In this document: piece by piece, positions 5,644 to 5,740 of the stretch
How positions within the stretch are numbered: position 1 is the stretch's first letter
Layout of the letters: every line of letters begins with the position of its first letter
NCBI GenBank assembly: GCA_041179245.1
Contig: JBEGTT010000145.1
Coordinates: 1 to 5,740 of the forward strand
Source of the DNA: JBEGTT01 sp041179245
Lineage (GTDB): Bacteria; Pseudomonadota; Gammaproteobacteria; Burkholderiales; Rhodocyclaceae
Direction of reading: 5' to 3'
Length of the DNA: 5,740 nt
Notes under the pieces: generated by a model
Database searches by the model: none
What the model saw: the letters and a program-made list of their open reading frames with translations, nothing else
Told to the model about the DNA's origin: nothing
Program-made: the position numbers and the translations under genes

Positions 5644-5740
5644 TGGTTTTCCTGTGTTTGATCCTGCTTTTGAGGTTCGCGATTCTAGCGCAACAGCACG
5701 AAAAGAGGATGAACCCCGGCTGATTCAACGTAATTTTCTA
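5644..5740 (-). other. Upstream region of coaD with a weak candidate -10 box
   Basis: Ninety-seven bases precede coaD up to the window edge. On the minus strand TAGAAT (plus-strand 5682-5687) resembles a sigma-70 -10 box, but no convincing -35 lies 16-18 nt before it, so the promoter call is weak. One minus-strand frame entering from the edge closes at a TGA at 5727-5725, another at a TAG on the last three bases, and the third stays open with no recognisable protein. The end of an upstream gene, commonly rsmD in this neighbourhood in other bacteria, could therefore lie here, but too few codons are visible to say. Confidence 0.25.

Noticed and set aside
5682..5710. Sigma-70 promoter for coaD
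   Set aside because: TAGAAT is a fair -10 box, but the hexamer 17 nt before it (ATCCTC) does not resemble TTGACA, so it is kept only as a weak candidate.

Overview
The window looks like ordinary chromosomal DNA of a proteobacterium, most likely a gammaproteobacterium. The base composition is moderately G+C-rich. The pairing of coaD with a Chromatium-type (YfhL/Alvin) 2[4Fe-4S] ferredoxin gene is familiar from that class. A sulfur-oxidising lineage such as Thiothrix or its relatives would fit, but that is an inference from gene content and style, not something the sequence proves.

Plus strand, about 1-4775: the main unit is a branched-chain amino acid-type (HAAT family) ABC importer. It starts with the 3' end of a gene ending in a proline/alanine-rich tail, probably the periplasmic substrate-binding protein (LivK-like). 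A 70-nt gap with a strong stem-loop follows. Then come the two permeases livH and livM and the two ATPases livG and livF, joined by 4-, 4- and 8-base overlaps, so translation is probably coupled. The binding protein would deliver substrate to the LivH/LivM channel, and LivG/LivF would power transport. Just downstream in the same direction lie a spermidine-synthase-fold protein with a non-canonical active site and a 71-residue lipoprotein. Spacings are 18 and 5 nt, so both may be read from the same transcript.

Convergence point, about 4776-4828: one hairpin with a T-run on the minus-strand side ends the ferredoxin transcript and may also stop reading from the plus strand.

Minus strand, 4829-5643: coaD (phosphopantetheine adenylyltransferase, coenzyme A synthesis) is followed by the ferredoxin gene. 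The 62-nt gap between them carries an 8-bp perfect inverted repeat that overlaps the coaD stop codon. The last 97 bases hold the coaD upstream region.

I see no mobile element, CRISPR array, tRNA, rRNA or phage gene, and no clear sign of a new multi-gene system. The points most worth a second look are the binding-protein tail, the livK-livH stem-loop, the atypical spermidine-synthase-like protein beside a liv operon, and the substitution in the LivF signature helix.
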